A stretch of 64,000 bases of DNA from assembly GCA_015232575.1 (NCBI GenBank), contig JADFZL010000001.1:620001-684000 (forward strand), in the 5' to 3' direction. A program made the position numbers and the translations under genes. Below, in pieces: positions 35,681 to 44,522 of the stretch. The notes below the pieces were generated by a model, which was not told the origin of the DNA, ran no database searches, and worked only from the letters and a program-made list of their open reading frames with translations. Every line of letters starts with the position of its first letter. Positions within the stretch are counted from its first letter, which is position 1. This stretch comes from Candidatus Rifleibacteriota bacterium. GTDB lineage: Bacteria; Muiribacteriota; Ozemobacteria; Ozemobacterales; Ozemobacteraceae.

Positions 35681-36860
35681 AGTTAAAACCCATACTGCCG
35701 GTTTTTTTCCCTGTTTTCATAACCGGATTGATCAAATCGACAAGAAATTCCTGCAACGCAAGAAGATGTGAAGGAATTGATGTCTTCAATGCAGCATCCA
35801 TTTCAAGAATTTTAGGCCAGATTTCGCGCAATTCAGAATGCCTGTAATTGATCGCAAAAGCCATGTTCGAAACAGCGTTCGGAGCACCGAAAGCCATTGT
35901 TTCCTTTATCAGGTCAGGCCACTCAGAAGCCGCTGTCTGAATTGCTGTAACCAGATTTTTTTTCTCGGAATTTGATTTAAAATCTGATTTTCCGCTTAGT
36001 GCAAGTATTTTTTTCATTGATGATACAACTTCAGAAAATAGATCTGGCCTGTCGAAACATAAGTCATGAAACAATCTGTAATCACGCAGAGTCTTCTGAA
36101 TCATGAACCATGTCTTTTGTACCGGTTCGCCTTTATCTGTTATGTTTTCAATAATTTCAAGCGCTGAACCAAGCTCGCGCCGGCCTATTGCGTTAAGAAG
36201 ATCAAAAATGCTTTCTTCACGAATGTATGAAACATTCGCCGCAACTATTTTTTCTTCGATTATTCCATTTTTTCCAACTGTAATTGCCAGCTTTCGCAGT
36301 TCCTGATAAATCAGCCGCAGATCATCGCCAGTTTTATGCAATAAAAGATCTGTAGCACCCGGTGTTATACGTGCACCGAATTCTGCAGCAGACTTCTGAA
36401 CCCAGCCTGGCATCTGATTCGCAAACGGAGCCCAGAAATCAATTTTTTCTGCACTCTCAGAAAGTGCTTTAACAGACTCGGCTGTGACAGGCTGAGCAGT
36501 TACTCCGATGAAAACATGAATATCCTGAGCAAAATATGGTGAAAGAATTGTCGAATAGACTGATTTCCTGTTGGCAACAGTAAGAGAATCAAAGTTTGAA
36601 AGGTAGAATAACCTCGGATCTTCAGAAAAACAGAATCCTGTCGTCTTATCGATGAAATCTTCAGCATCAGCAAGTGAAAAATCAATGCGGAAAACATTTT
36701 CGCTGCGTTCATCAGGCCGGACAAGCGCCAGAATAGCCTTCTCAAACATGCGCTCTTTCAGGAAATCCTCACGCCCAGCAAAGACAGAAATCTTCTTCGC
36801 CAGAGCACCGCCTTTTAACTGCTCTTCAAAAGCCGCAATATCCAATCTAAGCGCCCCCAC
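35679..36860 (-). CDS. holA: DNA polymerase III delta subunit
   Basis: A 393-residue clamp-loader subunit that opens the sliding clamp. The HolA layout is present: KKISVFAGREDFLKERMFEKAI at the N-terminus (degenerate AAA+ fold), FRIDFSLADAEDFI, then the lid and the C-terminal collar helices with SIFDLLNAIGRRELGSALEII and WFMIQKTLRDYRLFHDL. A little longer than usual (about 340). The start is GTG with no clear ribosome site. The stop codon lies in a dispersed repeat, so the 3' end may have been reshaped. Confidence 0.85.
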   Translation of the reverse strand: MGALRLDIAAFEEQLKGGALAKKISVFAGREDFLKERMFEKAILALVRPDERSENVFRIDFSLADAEDFIDKTTGFCFSEDPRLFYLSNFDSLTVANRKSVYSTILSPYFAQDIHVFIGVTAQPVTAESVKALSESAEKIDFWAPFANQMPGWVQKSAAEFGARITPGATDLLLHKTGDDLRLIYQELRKLAITVGKNGIIEEKIVAANVSYIREESIFDLLNAIGRRELGSALEIIENITDKGEPVQKTWFMIQKTLRDYRLFHDLCFDRPDLFSEVVSSMKKILALSGKSDFKSNSEKKNLVTAIQTAASEWPDLIKETMAFGAPNAVSNMAFAINYRHSELREIWPKILEMDAALKTSIPSHLLALQEFLVDLINPVMKTGKKTGSMGFN

Positions 36861-37093
36861 TTTACCAATCTAACTAGCACCGAAGCCAGATCAATGAAAT
36901 CTTTCCCACTGCCACATACTAGAATTTTATACAACATCAATAATCAAATGTCCAGAAGCTTTTTCATAAAAATCATCTCCATTCAGCAAAAACTGAAAAC
37001 TACCATTAAATGCACCTGTTACAAAATTCAAATTACTCAGTATGCAAAATCTTAAATAGGGTGACCAATAGGCATATTAACTTTTGGGTGGGC

Positions 37094-37128
37094 TGTCATC
37101 TCGAACGAATGTGAGAGATCTCATGACA
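37094..37128. repeat. Dispersed repeat copy, itself near-palindromic
   Basis: TGTCATCTCGAACGAATGTG followed by AGAGATCTCATGACA. The ends TGTCAT/ATGACA are inverted, so the copy could form a hairpin. Inverse orientation relative to the copies at 16 and 34578. Confidence 0.6.
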
Positions 37129-37280
37129 TTGTTTAAAGAACCACTAATTAAGATTTGCGTCAATCAGCAACATTTTTTTTCTTTGCGAATCTGTTAATAC
37201 GCAAAAGTTTACATATACTGAACAAAATTTTATGTTTTTGTGCAGTGTAGTGCAAATTGAAAATATGGTTCTTGCGGTAA

Positions 37281-37327
37281 AAACAAATCGCAGATGCAGC
37301 AGGCGGCTGCATCTGCGATTTGTTTTA
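37281..37327. terminator. Perfect 21-bp hairpin after the M18 peptidase gene
   Basis: Arms 37281-37301 and 37307-37327 are exact inverse complements around AGGCG; the core is CGCAGATGCAGC. A/T tracts at both ends allow termination in either direction; on the minus strand it ends in GTTTTT. Confidence 0.65.
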
Positions 37328-37371
37328 AATTATTTTGAATAGAACTCTTTCGTAACTTCTTTAAGTTAAAT

Positions 37372-38868
37372 TCAACAGTCTTTCTCAAAAAAAGCTTTGT
37401 ACGCTTCTATCGAATAATGGTAATCTACTTTGGAGGCTACTTCGAACGGTGAATGCAATCCAAGTACCGGAACATCCAGATCGAGCACGTGCATGTTCAA
37501 CTGAGCAAGATATTTTGCAACAGTTCCGCCGCCGCCTTCGTCTACTTTACCCATTTCGCCGAACTGATAAGGAATCTTTTCCCCGACAAGAATTTTTCTT
37601 ATCCTTGCCATCATTTCCATTTCAGCTTCATGCGCGTTGTATTTTCCACCCGACCCGGTGAATTTGCAGATCCAGATGCCATTGCCTAAAAAGCCTGCAT
37701 TTGTAGTGTCGTAAGCGCCTTCAAAGTTGGGCTCTACAGCAGCATTTGTGTCAGCTGAAAGAACCATGGTCTCTGAAATAGATTTTCTCATGGTTGAGTA
37801 GTCGGCTTTTTCACCAGTGGCTTCAAGCATTCTAAGGTAGAAATCTGAAATCATCATCGACTGAGCGCCATTTGCACCAGCGGATCCAATTTCTTCCTTG
37901 TCAAAAAACATTGCCACAGCGGTGTAAACGGGCTTTTTAATAGTAGTAATTGCTTCGTATCCGCCCATTACACAGATTTTGTCGTCATGGCCGAAAGCAC
38001 CGATCATGCTGGAATCAAATCCGACGTATCTGGCTTTGAAAGCCGGAACAACTGATATTTCTGACCAGGCAAGATCTTCCTCTTCGAGACCATAATTTTT
38101 GAAAAGATATTCAATTACAACTCTTTTTACCTTTTCGTCAGCTTTTGGTGACGATTTCGCATCTTTTGAATCAGCGGCATCTTTTCCAGTCTTAGCTGCT
38201 TCTTCGGCCTTCTTATCAGCCTTTTTCGGACGACTTGCAGCAAGAACTGTCAGTTCTTCGCCTTTGAAAACTTCGGTAGCTTTTCTGTCGTTCTGAATTT
38301 TGTGTGAAAGATGTGGAGCTATATCTGTAATTGTGAACACCGGATCAGTGTCTTTTTCACCAATCGCAAAGGTAAACACTTTTCCGTCTTTTGTACAAGT
38401 AGATCCGTGTATGGCAAGCGGAATAGCTGCCCACTGGAATTTCTTGACACCGCCATAATAATGTGTTTTCAGCAATGCAAGTCCATGTTTTTCATATACT
38501 GGAAGCGCCTTCAGGTCGAGGTGCGGTACATCATGATGAGCTGCAACAATGCGCATTCCTTCGGCAACCGGCTTCGATCCGATAACAGCCATCGCCATTG
38601 CTCTGTTTTTTGTAATCCAGTATACTTTAGCGCCTGGTTTCAATTTTCCAGAAACTTCGGAAAGATTTTTAAAACCGTTCTTCTTTGCTTCTGATTCAAA
38701 ATGGATAATTGTTTCACGCTCAGTCTTACATTTGTTCAAAAATTCAACGTATCTTGCACAACGGGCTTCTAAAAGCGCCTCAGATTCAGCAGGAAGTTCA
38801 TCCCATGCACAAACCTTCTTATAATTTTTCGGCATAACTTCCGCCTCAGTCTTAGGTTTAGTCTTCAT
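37372..38868 (-). CDS. M18 family aminopeptidase
   Basis: A 498-residue cytosolic metallo-aminopeptidase of the aspartyl-aminopeptidase family, which removes N-terminal acidic residues from peptides. Metal ligands are visible as AAHHDVPHLDLK (His near 110), FDKEEIGSAGANG with the Glu-Glu type catalytic site, SADTNAAVEPNF and, near the end, VLGLHSPFEV. An internal low-complexity Ala/Lys/Asp insert (about 220-250, KKADKKAEEAAK) splits the dodecamer-type insertion domain. I chose ATG at 38868 because AAGGA lies 7 bases before it; ATG at 38874 and 38835 are alternatives. Confidence 0.92.
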   Translation of the reverse strand: MKTKPKTEAEVMPKNYKKVCAWDELPAESEALLEARCARYVEFLNKCKTERETIIHFESEAKKNGFKNLSEVSGKLKPGAKVYWITKNRAMAMAVIGSKPVAEGMRIVAAHHDVPHLDLKALPVYEKHGLALLKTHYYGGVKKFQWAAIPLAIHGSTCTKDGKVFTFAIGEKDTDPVFTITDIAPHLSHKIQNDRKATEVFKGEELTVLAASRPKKADKKAEEAAKTGKDAADSKDAKSSPKADEKVKRVVIEYLFKNYGLEEEDLAWSEISVVPAFKARYVGFDSSMIGAFGHDDKICVMGGYEAITTIKKPVYTAVAMFFDKEEIGSAGANGAQSMMISDFYLRMLEATGEKADYSTMRKSISETMVLSADTNAAVEPNFEGAYDTTNAGFLGNGIWICKFTGSGGKYNAHEAEMEMMARIRKILVGEKIPYQFGEMGKVDEGGGGTVAKYLAQLNMHVLDLDVPVLGLHSPFEVASKVDYHYSIEAYKAFFEKDC

Positions 38869-38998
38869 GTCCATTCCTTTCGTATTTTATCTTTCTATCT
38901 AAACACAATGGTACTTTATCATAACTTTTAGACAGAAAATATTCAAATATTTTTTTGAATTCTCATACAAAATCGTATCCATCTCAATAATTAAATCC

Positions 38999-39847
38999 TC
39001 ATTCCGCTGAGGCAACAACAAGACAGCTTCCACCAAACTTCATTGGAGCTTTATTATTCAGATTGATGATTTCGCTCTGCAATTTTTTTTCAAGCAATCT
39101 TTTCTGAAACGATTCCTCTGTCACATGATCGCGGTAAATATCCTTAGGAGTTATACGCGTCCTTGGATAGCCAAGTAAATACGGAATTGTTCTATAAATA
39201 AATATTGGAAAAGGAAGAAACCTGAAAATATACGAAGAAAACAGTATTTTAAAACCTGACAATTTAAGAGCTCTTGAGAGAAGATTTAATGTATATCTTC
39301 TGAAATGTCCAGCTATAATGTCTTCTTCTGACCATAAGAATTCATAAGCTGGTACAGTCAGATAGAGTTTTCCTTTATCTTTAAGAAGAACTCTGATTGT
39401 CTTTAAATAAGAAACATTATCTTTTATGTGCTCCAGAACATCAAATGAACCAACCGCGGGCAGTGATTGCGGTTTGAACCCTGCACCTTCGATTGTTGAT
39501 GCTATAAGATTATTTATACCTCTTTTTTTTGCATTAGAAATACCAACTGGACCCGGTTCAACAAGTGCAACTTCAAAACCGCTATTCAACAGTCCCATTG
39601 CCACGTAACCGTTTCCCCCGCCTATATCAAAAATCATTCCTTCGGGTGGAAAAGATTTCACAACAGAAACAATACATTTGTTCCTGTGTTGGAACCAGAA
39701 CGAGTTGTCTTCTACTAGAAAGCAATTATCGTTACCAGAATCCGGATATGAGATATTATTAACCTCTTTTCCATGCCAGATACCATCTTCATGGATTCTC
39801 AAAATTGTTGATATTTCACCAATATTCATAATTGTACAAAAGCCCAC
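38999..39847 (-). CDS. Class I SAM-dependent methyltransferase
   Basis: A 282-residue cytosolic methyltransferase. SAM motif I is FDIGGGNGYVAMGL (about 73-86), followed by VEPGP (motif II) and GSFDVLEHIKD (about 133). The C-terminal part with hydrophobic SYIFRFLPFPIFIYRTIPYLL may touch the membrane. Methyltransferases of this kind in glycan clusters often act on lipid-linked sugars. It is the last gene of the glycan cluster; 30 bases separate it from the decarboxylase gene. Substrate unknown. Confidence 0.85.
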   Translation of the reverse strand: MGFCTIMNIGEISTILRIHEDGIWHGKEVNNISYPDSGNDNCFLVEDNSFWFQHRNKCIVSVVKSFPPEGMIFDIGGGNGYVAMGLLNSGFEVALVEPGPVGISNAKKRGINNLIASTIEGAGFKPQSLPAVGSFDVLEHIKDNVSYLKTIRVLLKDKGKLYLTVPAYEFLWSEEDIIAGHFRRYTLNLLSRALKLSGFKILFSSYIFRFLPFPIFIYRTIPYLLGYPRTRITPKDIYRDHVTEESFQKRLLEKKLQSEIINLNNKAPMKFGGSCLVVASAE

Positions 39848-39877
39848 TTCAATTTATTACAAAAAGACTATTTTTGC

Positions 39878-41074
39878 TTAAAAAAGGGTTTTCTGAAGAT
39901 ACTCATTTACTGTCCATTTTTCTCGTACTAGTGTATTCCTTCCATCATTTTCACGAATGTATACAACCGGGGGGAAATCAATAAACATAACAGGGCTGAA
40001 ACAGAGAGAATATGCACCAGCATTGTGAAAAATTATTACATCACCTGGTTCAAGCTGTCTGTCATTTTCCATAACAAACAGACGGTCGCTTTCCATACAC
40101 GTATAACCACAAATTACCTGTCTTGGAAGAAGATTTTTATTTTCTGTAACGGTGCTGTAAACATATCGTGTTTTTTTCATCTCGTGATCAATGTTGATCC
40201 GACTGGCTTCAGTAACCACAAATCGATCTACAGTTGTCTCTCTTACATCAATGACCCTTGCAATATAATATCCTGGTGTACAAACCACTGCTCCACCGGG
40301 TTCAATGATCAGAGAAGTATTATCTGCATCAAACGATTTTTTGAACTCCTTTGCAATAGTTTTAATATAATCATCATAAGCTCCAACATTTGATCCACCG
40401 CCAAAAAAACCACCGCCAATATCAACATATTCCAGCTTTAAATGGTATTCTTCCGCTATTTTAACTGAAAAGCGAGCAAGATTTTCAAAAACTTTGTTAG
40501 AGCGGCTGAGCGTAGTGACGTGCATGTGCAAACCCGAAATTTTAATATTCCCGCACTTCTCAAGCCTGTCGACTACGCGCTTCAATGTTCCGTTTTCGTA
40601 ACTGAAACCGAATCTGCCACCAGCTTTTCCGGTAACTGTTTCGCCTGGACAATATTTTTCAAGATCAATGTTTACTCTTAAGCCAACTGATACTGAGTTG
40701 CATTTTTTAGAGTATTCTTCAACCCAATCCAGTTCACGATTCGAATCTATATTTACGATACTTCCCTTTTCAAGTGCAAAAAGGAACATTTCTCTGCCCT
40801 TTACCGGGCCATTGAAAACTATTTTCTCTGGAGAATAGCCAAGACGCATTGCAAGAGCATATTCTGCATCAGAAACAACCTCTGCATAGCAACCTTTCGA
40901 TCGTGCAAACGTGACTATCCATGGAAGAGAGTTTGTCTTAACCGAATAGGAAAAAATGTAATTACTCCAGTTATTCTTTAGAGCATTGTGAAAATCCGAA
41001 AAATTCTTTTCCAGCTCAATCCTGTCAAAAACGTAACATGGTGTTTGAAGGTTTTCAGTATTAATATTAATCAT
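39878..41074 (-). CDS. PLP-dependent decarboxylase, LysA/ornithine decarboxylase fold
   Basis: A 398-residue fold-type III enzyme. The PLP lysine is in FSYSVKTN (Lys46). Further marks are GGRFGF, GLHMHV (His near the PLP ring), YVDIGGGFFGG for phosphate binding, EPGGAVV where most members have EPGR, and the partner-subunit cysteine in CMESDRL. Diaminopimelate decarboxylases share these features, but the divergent EPGG and the glycan context suggest a different amino-acid substrate. The end overlaps nothing; its start overlaps the glycosyltransferase gene by 8 bases. Confidence 0.85.
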   Translation of the reverse strand: MININTENLQTPCYVFDRIELEKNFSDFHNALKNNWSNYIFSYSVKTNSLPWIVTFARSKGCYAEVVSDAEYALAMRLGYSPEKIVFNGPVKGREMFLFALEKGSIVNIDSNRELDWVEEYSKKCNSVSVGLRVNIDLEKYCPGETVTGKAGGRFGFSYENGTLKRVVDRLEKCGNIKISGLHMHVTTLSRSNKVFENLARFSVKIAEEYHLKLEYVDIGGGFFGGGSNVGAYDDYIKTIAKEFKKSFDADNTSLIIEPGGAVVCTPGYYIARVIDVRETTVDRFVVTEASRINIDHEMKKTRYVYSTVTENKNLLPRQVICGYTCMESDRLFVMENDRQLEPGDVIIFHNAGAYSLCFSPVMFIDFPPVVYIRENDGRNTLVREKWTVNEYLQKTLF

Positions 41075-41999
41075 TGCAGTTTAATTTCTCACGAAGTACA
41101 AACTGAGGAGTCTTGTTTATTGTCATAAAAAGACGTCCGAGATATTCACCAATTACCCCAAGGCATATAAGGTTCAGACCAAATGAAAGTAATATGGTAA
41201 CCATAACCGAACTCCAGCCAAGTTGCAGTGTAGGATCCAAAAATTTGTTGATCACAATAGCAATACCCCCAAGCACCCCTAAAATACCCATAAGAGCGCC
41301 AAAAAAAGTTGAAAGATGAAGAGGCGTTATGGAAAAGTTTATAACAATTGCCCAATTTCTGATAAGACTTTTTAATGTGTATCCTGAGCTGCCTACAGCA
41401 CGTTCAAAATGTTCCACTTCTACGTCAGTAATGCTTTTAGTAGTACGAAAAAATAATCCCTGAATATATGAGTACTGGCTTTCATAGTGAATTACCTCTT
41501 TGCAGACATAACTTCTGGCAACCCAGAAACTGCTTGCATAAACATCTTTTGGACGATCAGTCAAAACACGCATTGTCCAGCGTGTAAAAATTGTTCCCAT
41601 ACTGCGAAAGAGAGACTGCTTCTGATGTTGATACTTAGCAAAAACAACATCCCAACCCTCCTCCAGTTTTCCAAGAAGCTTGGGAAACTGAGAGGGATGT
41701 GTCTGAAAATCATCGTCCATTCCAAGAACATAGTCTCCAGTTACGTGGTGTAACGCAGCCATAATAGCATTATGCTGTCCGAAGTTGCGTGCACAATCCA
41801 TGCCTTTTACTTTTTTGTCTTCTGTACAAAGTTTTCGAATTTCCGAAAAAGTAGTGTCTCTCGAACTGTCATTGACTAAGACAAATTCATAGTCGTAACC
41901 AAGACTCAACAGTTTTTCCCTCGCAAGATTAACTACTCCGGAAATTGTAGCTTCTGAATTATAGCAGGGAATCACCACAGAAACTTTCATAGTTAACAT
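41067..41999 (-). CDS. Family 2 glycosyltransferase, dolichyl-phosphate-mannose-synthase-like
   Basis: A 310-residue membrane-attached enzyme that loads a nucleotide-activated sugar onto a polyprenyl phosphate. The GT-A domain shows VSVVIPCYNSE, LVNDSSRD and the metal-binding DDDFQTHPSQFP (about 94-106). Two C-terminal helices (about 232-255 and 268-292) match the ArnC/GtrB form. It would supply a lipid-linked sugar to the GT-C enzymes encoded in the same cluster. The tandem repeat at 42014 sits in its leader. Confidence 0.92.
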   Translation of the reverse strand: MLTMKVSVVIPCYNSEATISGVVNLAREKLLSLGYDYEFVLVNDSSRDTTFSEIRKLCTEDKKVKGMDCARNFGQHNAIMAALHHVTGDYVLGMDDDFQTHPSQFPKLLGKLEEGWDVVFAKYQHQKQSLFRSMGTIFTRWTMRVLTDRPKDVYASSFWVARSYVCKEVIHYESQYSYIQGLFFRTTKSITDVEVEHFERAVGSSGYTLKSLIRNWAIVINFSITPLHLSTFFGALMGILGVLGGIAIVINKFLDPTLQLGWSSVMVTILLSFGLNLICLGVIGEYLGRLFMTINKTPQFVLREKLNCND

Positions 42000-42013
42000 C
42001 CTCTCCTTTTAGA

Positions 42014-42177
42014 GAGGGGGCACGCGCCCCCTCTCGTCGGTCGAACAAGTTCGACCCACTCACTCCCCGCGGTCGAGCACCTTGTGCTCTCCGACTTTTT
42101 GAGGGGCACGCGCCCCCTCTCGTCGGTCGAACAAGTTCGACCCACTCACTCCCCGCGGTCGAGCAACTTGTGCTCTC
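42014..42177. repeat. Two tandem copies of an 86-base unit made of three palindromes
   Basis: Units 42014-42090 and 42101-42177 repeat with a period of 86 bases and differ at only a few bases. Each has three inverted repeats: GGGGCACGCGCCCC, GTCGAACAAGTTCGAC and GAGCA-C/A-CTTGTGCTC. GC content is far above the surroundings. It lies between the epimerase stop and the glycosyltransferase start on the transcript. Confidence 0.9.
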
Positions 42178-42188
42178 ATTTAAACAAC

Positions 42189-43205
42189 TCAGGGTTTCGT
42201 GAAAAAATCATTAAAACGGTCTGCTTCCATTTCTTTTTTATAATCTTCCAGATAGGAAATGTAATCATACTTTGGCTCGTAACCAAGATCTTTGCGTGCT
42301 TTTTCAATATCCATGCAGAAATTTACACAATCGCGTTTTTCAGGACGCGGTATGATGATCGACTGTTTATCTTTCGGAGAAAACACCTGTATCATGCCCT
42401 TGATCTGATCCTCAAGACTTATCATTTTGCCGGTTCCAACATTGTAACGTCCACCCTCCCTGCGATCGACAAAACATGCCTTCAGCATCATCTGACAGAA
42501 ATCTTTTACATAAATGATGTCAATACCTTTTTTGGGATCGCCCCACAACTCAATAGGCTTGCCTTCCATGGCAAGCCCGATCATGTATCGATATGAACTT
42601 GGTGCGGGCTTTCCATCCACATAAAGAGTTTTGATATCCGGCATGTAACAATAGATGTTTGGAAGACGGAACACAAAGCTTTTCAGACCGTAGCTTGCCT
42701 GATAATGCCAGCACATATCCTCTGCCATACACTTACTGATGGCATAGAATGAGTGATCTCCGGTAAAGGATATCGCGCGTGGCATGTCGTCGTAAAAACG
42801 CGTCAATTTTCCGTAATAACCATAATAATCTGATATCGTCTGAGTAAATAAAACACGGTCTGCTCCAGATTTTCTGCAATAATCAAGCACATTCAGAGTA
42901 CCTGTAACATTGGAATCAATGTACAATTGTGGATGGTAGCCTTCCATATAGCCTGGCAGAGCACCCGCAAAATGCAGAACTGAATGAACATTGCTCTGCG
43001 GAAGAGAATCAAGCATCTCTTTTTTAGAAATATCTGCACGGCAATATTCCACTAAAGGACTGTACCGGGAAAAAAAAGAAGTATTTCTGCGACCAACAGC
43101 AATGACTCGCCATTCATTACTGTTAAGATGCTCTTTTAAATATTCCATCAGATAAAGCCCCAGGGTTCCGGTTGCTCCAAACACAATCATATTTTTTCTG
43201 GACAT
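42189..43205 (-). CDS. NAD-dependent sugar epimerase/dehydratase
   Basis: A 338-residue short-chain dehydrogenase-type enzyme acting on nucleotide sugars. The Rossmann motif is GATGTLGLYL (about 8-17); the catalytic YAISK (Tyr-x3-Lys) and an upstream TQTISDYYG serine are present; RLPNIYC is in the substrate domain. Similar to UDP-glucose epimerase relatives; the exact reaction is not readable. ATG at 43205 is set by AGGAG; a TTG six codons upstream is rejected. Confidence 0.9.
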   Translation of the reverse strand: MSRKNMIVFGATGTLGLYLMEYLKEHLNSNEWRVIAVGRRNTSFFSRYSPLVEYCRADISKKEMLDSLPQSNVHSVLHFAGALPGYMEGYHPQLYIDSNVTGTLNVLDYCRKSGADRVLFTQTISDYYGYYGKLTRFYDDMPRAISFTGDHSFYAISKCMAEDMCWHYQASYGLKSFVFRLPNIYCYMPDIKTLYVDGKPAPSSYRYMIGLAMEGKPIELWGDPKKGIDIIYVKDFCQMMLKACFVDRREGGRYNVGTGKMISLEDQIKGMIQVFSPKDKQSIIIPRPEKRDCVNFCMDIEKARKDLGYEPKYDYISYLEDYKKEMEADRFNDFFTKP

Positions 43206-43271
43206 TATTTTTTCTCCTGTCAAAAGTTTATCAAAATATTCATAAATAGTATTACACCTGATAAGAAATGC

Positions 43272-44462
43272 TCACCTGATATTGATTTTAAGTGAGGAAT
43301 AAATCTTTTTTGAAAGAATTGAATAATCTTCATATTTCTGGCAATCAAAAAGGGCAAGACCAATTATATTTCCGCTGTGTTGAAAAGGCGGAATTTCCTC
43401 TCCGGATTTCACACTTATCAACAGCTGAAATACCTCTGGAACAATTTTTTTCAGCTCCTTTTCATCAATAGTATCGTAAAAGGTTCCACTTTTTTCGGGA
43501 ATAATCATCATGGATGCACTACCATTCGGTACATCTCTATGAGGAATATCAGCTTTTTCTCCAAGGGAATGCTGAATAGTAGCAAGACTTAAATCTGCCC
43601 CAAAACCTCTTCTCATTAGCGGTACAATACCATTACCTCCGCATCTGACTGCCATTTCAATTATTACAACTTTTCCTGGTAATATTTTTGCGTCGATATC
43701 CAGTGGGCCATCTAAATAGTTAATCATGGTGCATGTTTTCTGCAATTCCTGTTTCAACAGACTCTGTTCAGCTTCTGAAATGTCTGTTGGCAACATGTGT
43801 CCAGTTGGCACAAAATTTCTGAGCATCTTTCTTGTAATTCCGCAGAAAAGAATTTTCCCGTCACGCAAAAATGCATCGCCGCTGACATCTATTCCCTTTA
43901 CATACTCTTCAGCGATGACAATTCCCCTTCTTGAAAACTTTTTCGCATCATCAAAAGCATTCCTGCATTCATCAACAGAAAACTCTCTGATCATGCAGAC
44001 ACCACGGGAACCAGATCTGTCTGTAGGTTTGAACACGATTGGATAAGTAAGTTTTTCAAGACCCGCTATAAGTTCATCAAAACTGCTTCCCCATACAAAT
44101 CCTGGATGACTGAGGTTTGAAGACTTCTGAAAATCTCTAAATGATTCTTTGTACGTCACAGTTTCTGCAACTGAGGGCGGAACAACTTTCAATCCAAGTT
44201 CAGTTCCAACATGTGCCACAGTAGGCAGGGCAATGTCGCTGCATGCGGTACAAATACCATCAATCTGAAGATCTTTTGCATGCTTCAGTACTCCATCAAT
44301 GTCAACTGTACTGCAATTTACAAACTGATGGGAATATTTATGCCCTATATTATCTGGAAGATAATCAAGCGTAATAACATGGCACCCTGCATTTACCGCT
44401 GTTTTGATAATATCAAGCTGATGTACTCCTGCACCAAGAATTAATATTCTCTTTTTATCCAT
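43272..44462 (-). CDS. ATP-grasp ligase
   Basis: A 396-residue cytosolic ligase. N-terminal nucleotide-fold domain RILILGAGVHQLDIIKTA; ATP-grasp core with YPIVFKPTDRSGSRGV (about 140-155), IAEEYVKGIDVSGDAFL and the metal-binding VIIEMAVRCGGNGIVPLM. Resembles CarB-like and PurK-like ligases that join an amino acid or other carboxylate to an amine. In this cluster it may attach an amino acid to a sugar. ATG at 44462 is set by GGAAGGA; the TTG upstream is rejected. Confidence 0.85.
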   Translation of the reverse strand: MDKKRILILGAGVHQLDIIKTAVNAGCHVITLDYLPDNIGHKYSHQFVNCSTVDIDGVLKHAKDLQIDGICTACSDIALPTVAHVGTELGLKVVPPSVAETVTYKESFRDFQKSSNLSHPGFVWGSSFDELIAGLEKLTYPIVFKPTDRSGSRGVCMIREFSVDECRNAFDDAKKFSRRGIVIAEEYVKGIDVSGDAFLRDGKILFCGITRKMLRNFVPTGHMLPTDISEAEQSLLKQELQKTCTMINYLDGPLDIDAKILPGKVVIIEMAVRCGGNGIVPLMRRGFGADLSLATIQHSLGEKADIPHRDVPNGSASMMIIPEKSGTFYDTIDEKELKKIVPEVFQLLISVKSGEEIPPFQHSGNIIGLALFDCQKYEDYSILSKKIYSSLKINIR

Positions 44463-44522
44463 TGATCGTCCTTCCAATATCCAAAATATTCTTCAAGAAA
44501 CGCTTGAAATAGATTCAAGCTG

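Larger units (their letters stand above)
36861..37371. other. Long intergenic region between holA and the M18 peptidase gene
   Basis: No gene seen in 511 bases. It holds a dispersed repeat copy at 37094-37128 and a long hairpin at 37281-37327. A trace ATTAACTTTTGGG near 37077 resembles the GTTAACTTTGGG repeat. Confidence 0.5.

Noticed and set aside
42014..42177. CRISPR array
   Set aside because: Only two units, no spacers of constant length and no cas genes in the window.
42084..42596. A 170-codon plus-strand frame covering the tandem repeat and epimerase end
   Set aside because: It is a shadow of the epimerase; the repeat only extends the open frame.
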